A DNA stretch of 64,000 nt from Herbiconiux gentiana (GTDB lineage Bacteria > Actinomycetota > Actinomycetes > Actinomycetales > Microbacteriaceae), in NCBI RefSeq assembly GCF_024978135.1, contig NZ_JANTEZ010000003.1, positions 372,001 through 436,000 of the forward strand. Direction: 5' to 3'. The position numbers and the translations under genes were made by a program. The notes below the pieces were generated by a model. It did no database searches. It was not told where the DNA came from and worked only from the letters and a program-made list of their open reading frames with translations. Shown piece after piece: positions 63,580-64,000 of the stretch. The stretch's first letter is position 1; each line of letters opens with the position of its first letter.

Positions 63580-64000
63580 GTGACCGATCTGGATCGTGCT
63601 CCGGTCAACGACGACTCCCTTCATCTTGCAGGTGGCTCCGCCGCTCAAGACCTCCCCGCCGGGCCGGCGCTCATCGACGTGCCCGCGGCGCGGCGGTGGC
63701 TCGCCATCCTCGCCCTCGCGCTCGGCGGCTTCGGCATCGGCGTCACCGAGTTCGTGACGATGGGGCTGCTGCCGAACATCGCGGCCGACCTGCTGCCCGG
63801 GCAGTACGCCGTCGACGCGGCGGGCGCCAACGCCAACGCCGGCCTGCTCGTCTCGGCCTACGCGCTGGGGGTCGTGGTCGGAGCCCCCACCATCGCCGCG
63901 GCCGCCGCACGCTGGCCGCGGAAGCGCCTGCTGCTCGTGCTCGTGACCGTCTTCGTCGTGGGCAACCTGCTGTCGGCGATCCTGCCCTCGTTCGGGCTGG
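63580..64000 (+). CDS. MFS transporter (partial, continues beyond the window)
   Basis: N-terminal 140 residues of a DHA1-type major facilitator: after a 35-residue hydrophilic N-terminus come WLAILALALGGFGIGVTEFV (TM1, with the G-x-F-x-x-G-x-x-E-F motif of drug/arabinose effluxers), ANAGLLVSAYALGVVVGAPT (TM2) and RWPRKRLLLVLVTVFVVGNL (loop motif and TM3). Start GTG 63580, 21 bp after the nitroreductase stop. The rest lies outside the window. Confidence 0.88.
   Translation, partial: MTDLDRAPVNDDSLHLAGGSAAQDLPAGPALIDVPAARRWLAILALALGGFGIGVTEFVTMGLLPNIAADLLPGQYAVDAAGANANAGLLVSAYALGVVVGAPTIAAAAARWPRKRLLLVLVTVFVVGNLLSAILPSFGL

Overview
The window is high-GC (about 70% in most genes) actinobacterial DNA. 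GroEL ends in a GGM-type tail and has a CIRCE operator, a DtxR/IdeR-type regulator with its iron box faces serC, several genes start at or just after a -10 box (leaderless), and the orthologues of XPB helicase, DUF3027, DUF3263 and LytR_C proteins are present. Together these suggest Actinomycetota, most like Microbacteriaceae. That placement is inference from gene content, not from a marker tree.

Core block 1 (1-15.6 kb): a 3-hydroxybutyrate dehydrogenase/MHS-transporter operon with a divergent LysR gene; a TetR gene; an Eis-like acetyltransferase; a putative exopolysaccharide locus (processive GT2 synthase, a membrane beta-helix protein with a cytoplasmic HTH-like tail, and a divergent beta-helix lipoprotein); a small GNAT, a quinone-oxidoreductase-like MDR, a hypothetical gene, a cupin/PuuB-like oxidoreductase pair and a cell-wall-binding-repeat protein.

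Accessory block A (15.6-33.5 kb): a remnant arsenic locus (arsR-arsN1, with a divergent ArsO-like flavoprotein broken by a 16-bp tandem duplication), a decayed transposase end, and one very long lower-GC gene (about 1,260 codons, minus strand). This gene carries an in-frame TAG and was then split by a complete 10.36-kb Tn552-like transposon (19544-29907) flanked by a perfect 9-bp duplication. The transposon encodes a DDE transposase, an AAA ATPase and a serine resolvase, with a candidate res site. Its cargo is a TetR-ABC-YhgE/Pip export operon with an SGNH hydrolase, plus a divergent flavoprotein dehydrogenase/MBL-hydrolase pair.

Accessory block B (33508-45083): an 11.6-kb integrative island in tRNA-Arg(CCT). 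It is bounded by a 22-bp direct repeat of the tRNA 3' end and matching TGTGGGCA arm-type repeats, and encodes a tyrosine integrase. Its cargo looks like stacked defence modules: an NdpA-like nucleoid protein translationally coupled to a RelA/SpoT-domain nucleotidyltransferase; a two-reverse-transcriptase DRT type 3 pair (drt3a, drt3b) followed by a structured non-coding region with a CACACACAC tract on the sense strand; a cluster of very long hairpins between drt3a and the integrase; and an OST-HTH/LOTUS protein coupled to an unrecognised protein.

Core block 2 (45.1-64 kb): tRNA-Arg(CCT), TetR plus MDR, HNH nuclease, NlpC/P60 peptidase, DtxR-type regulator, serC, DUF3027, cold-shock proteins, a membrane protein/helicase-associated protein/XPB helicase group, a two-component system whose kinase has a roughly 220-residue insertion, groEL with two CIRCE-like sites, LytR_C, DUF3263, msrB, a nitroreductase-fold protein and a partial MFS transporter.

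The strongest candidate for an exciting system is the DRT3 module with its predicted template RNA, together with the coupled NdpA/RelA-SpoT pair beside it.
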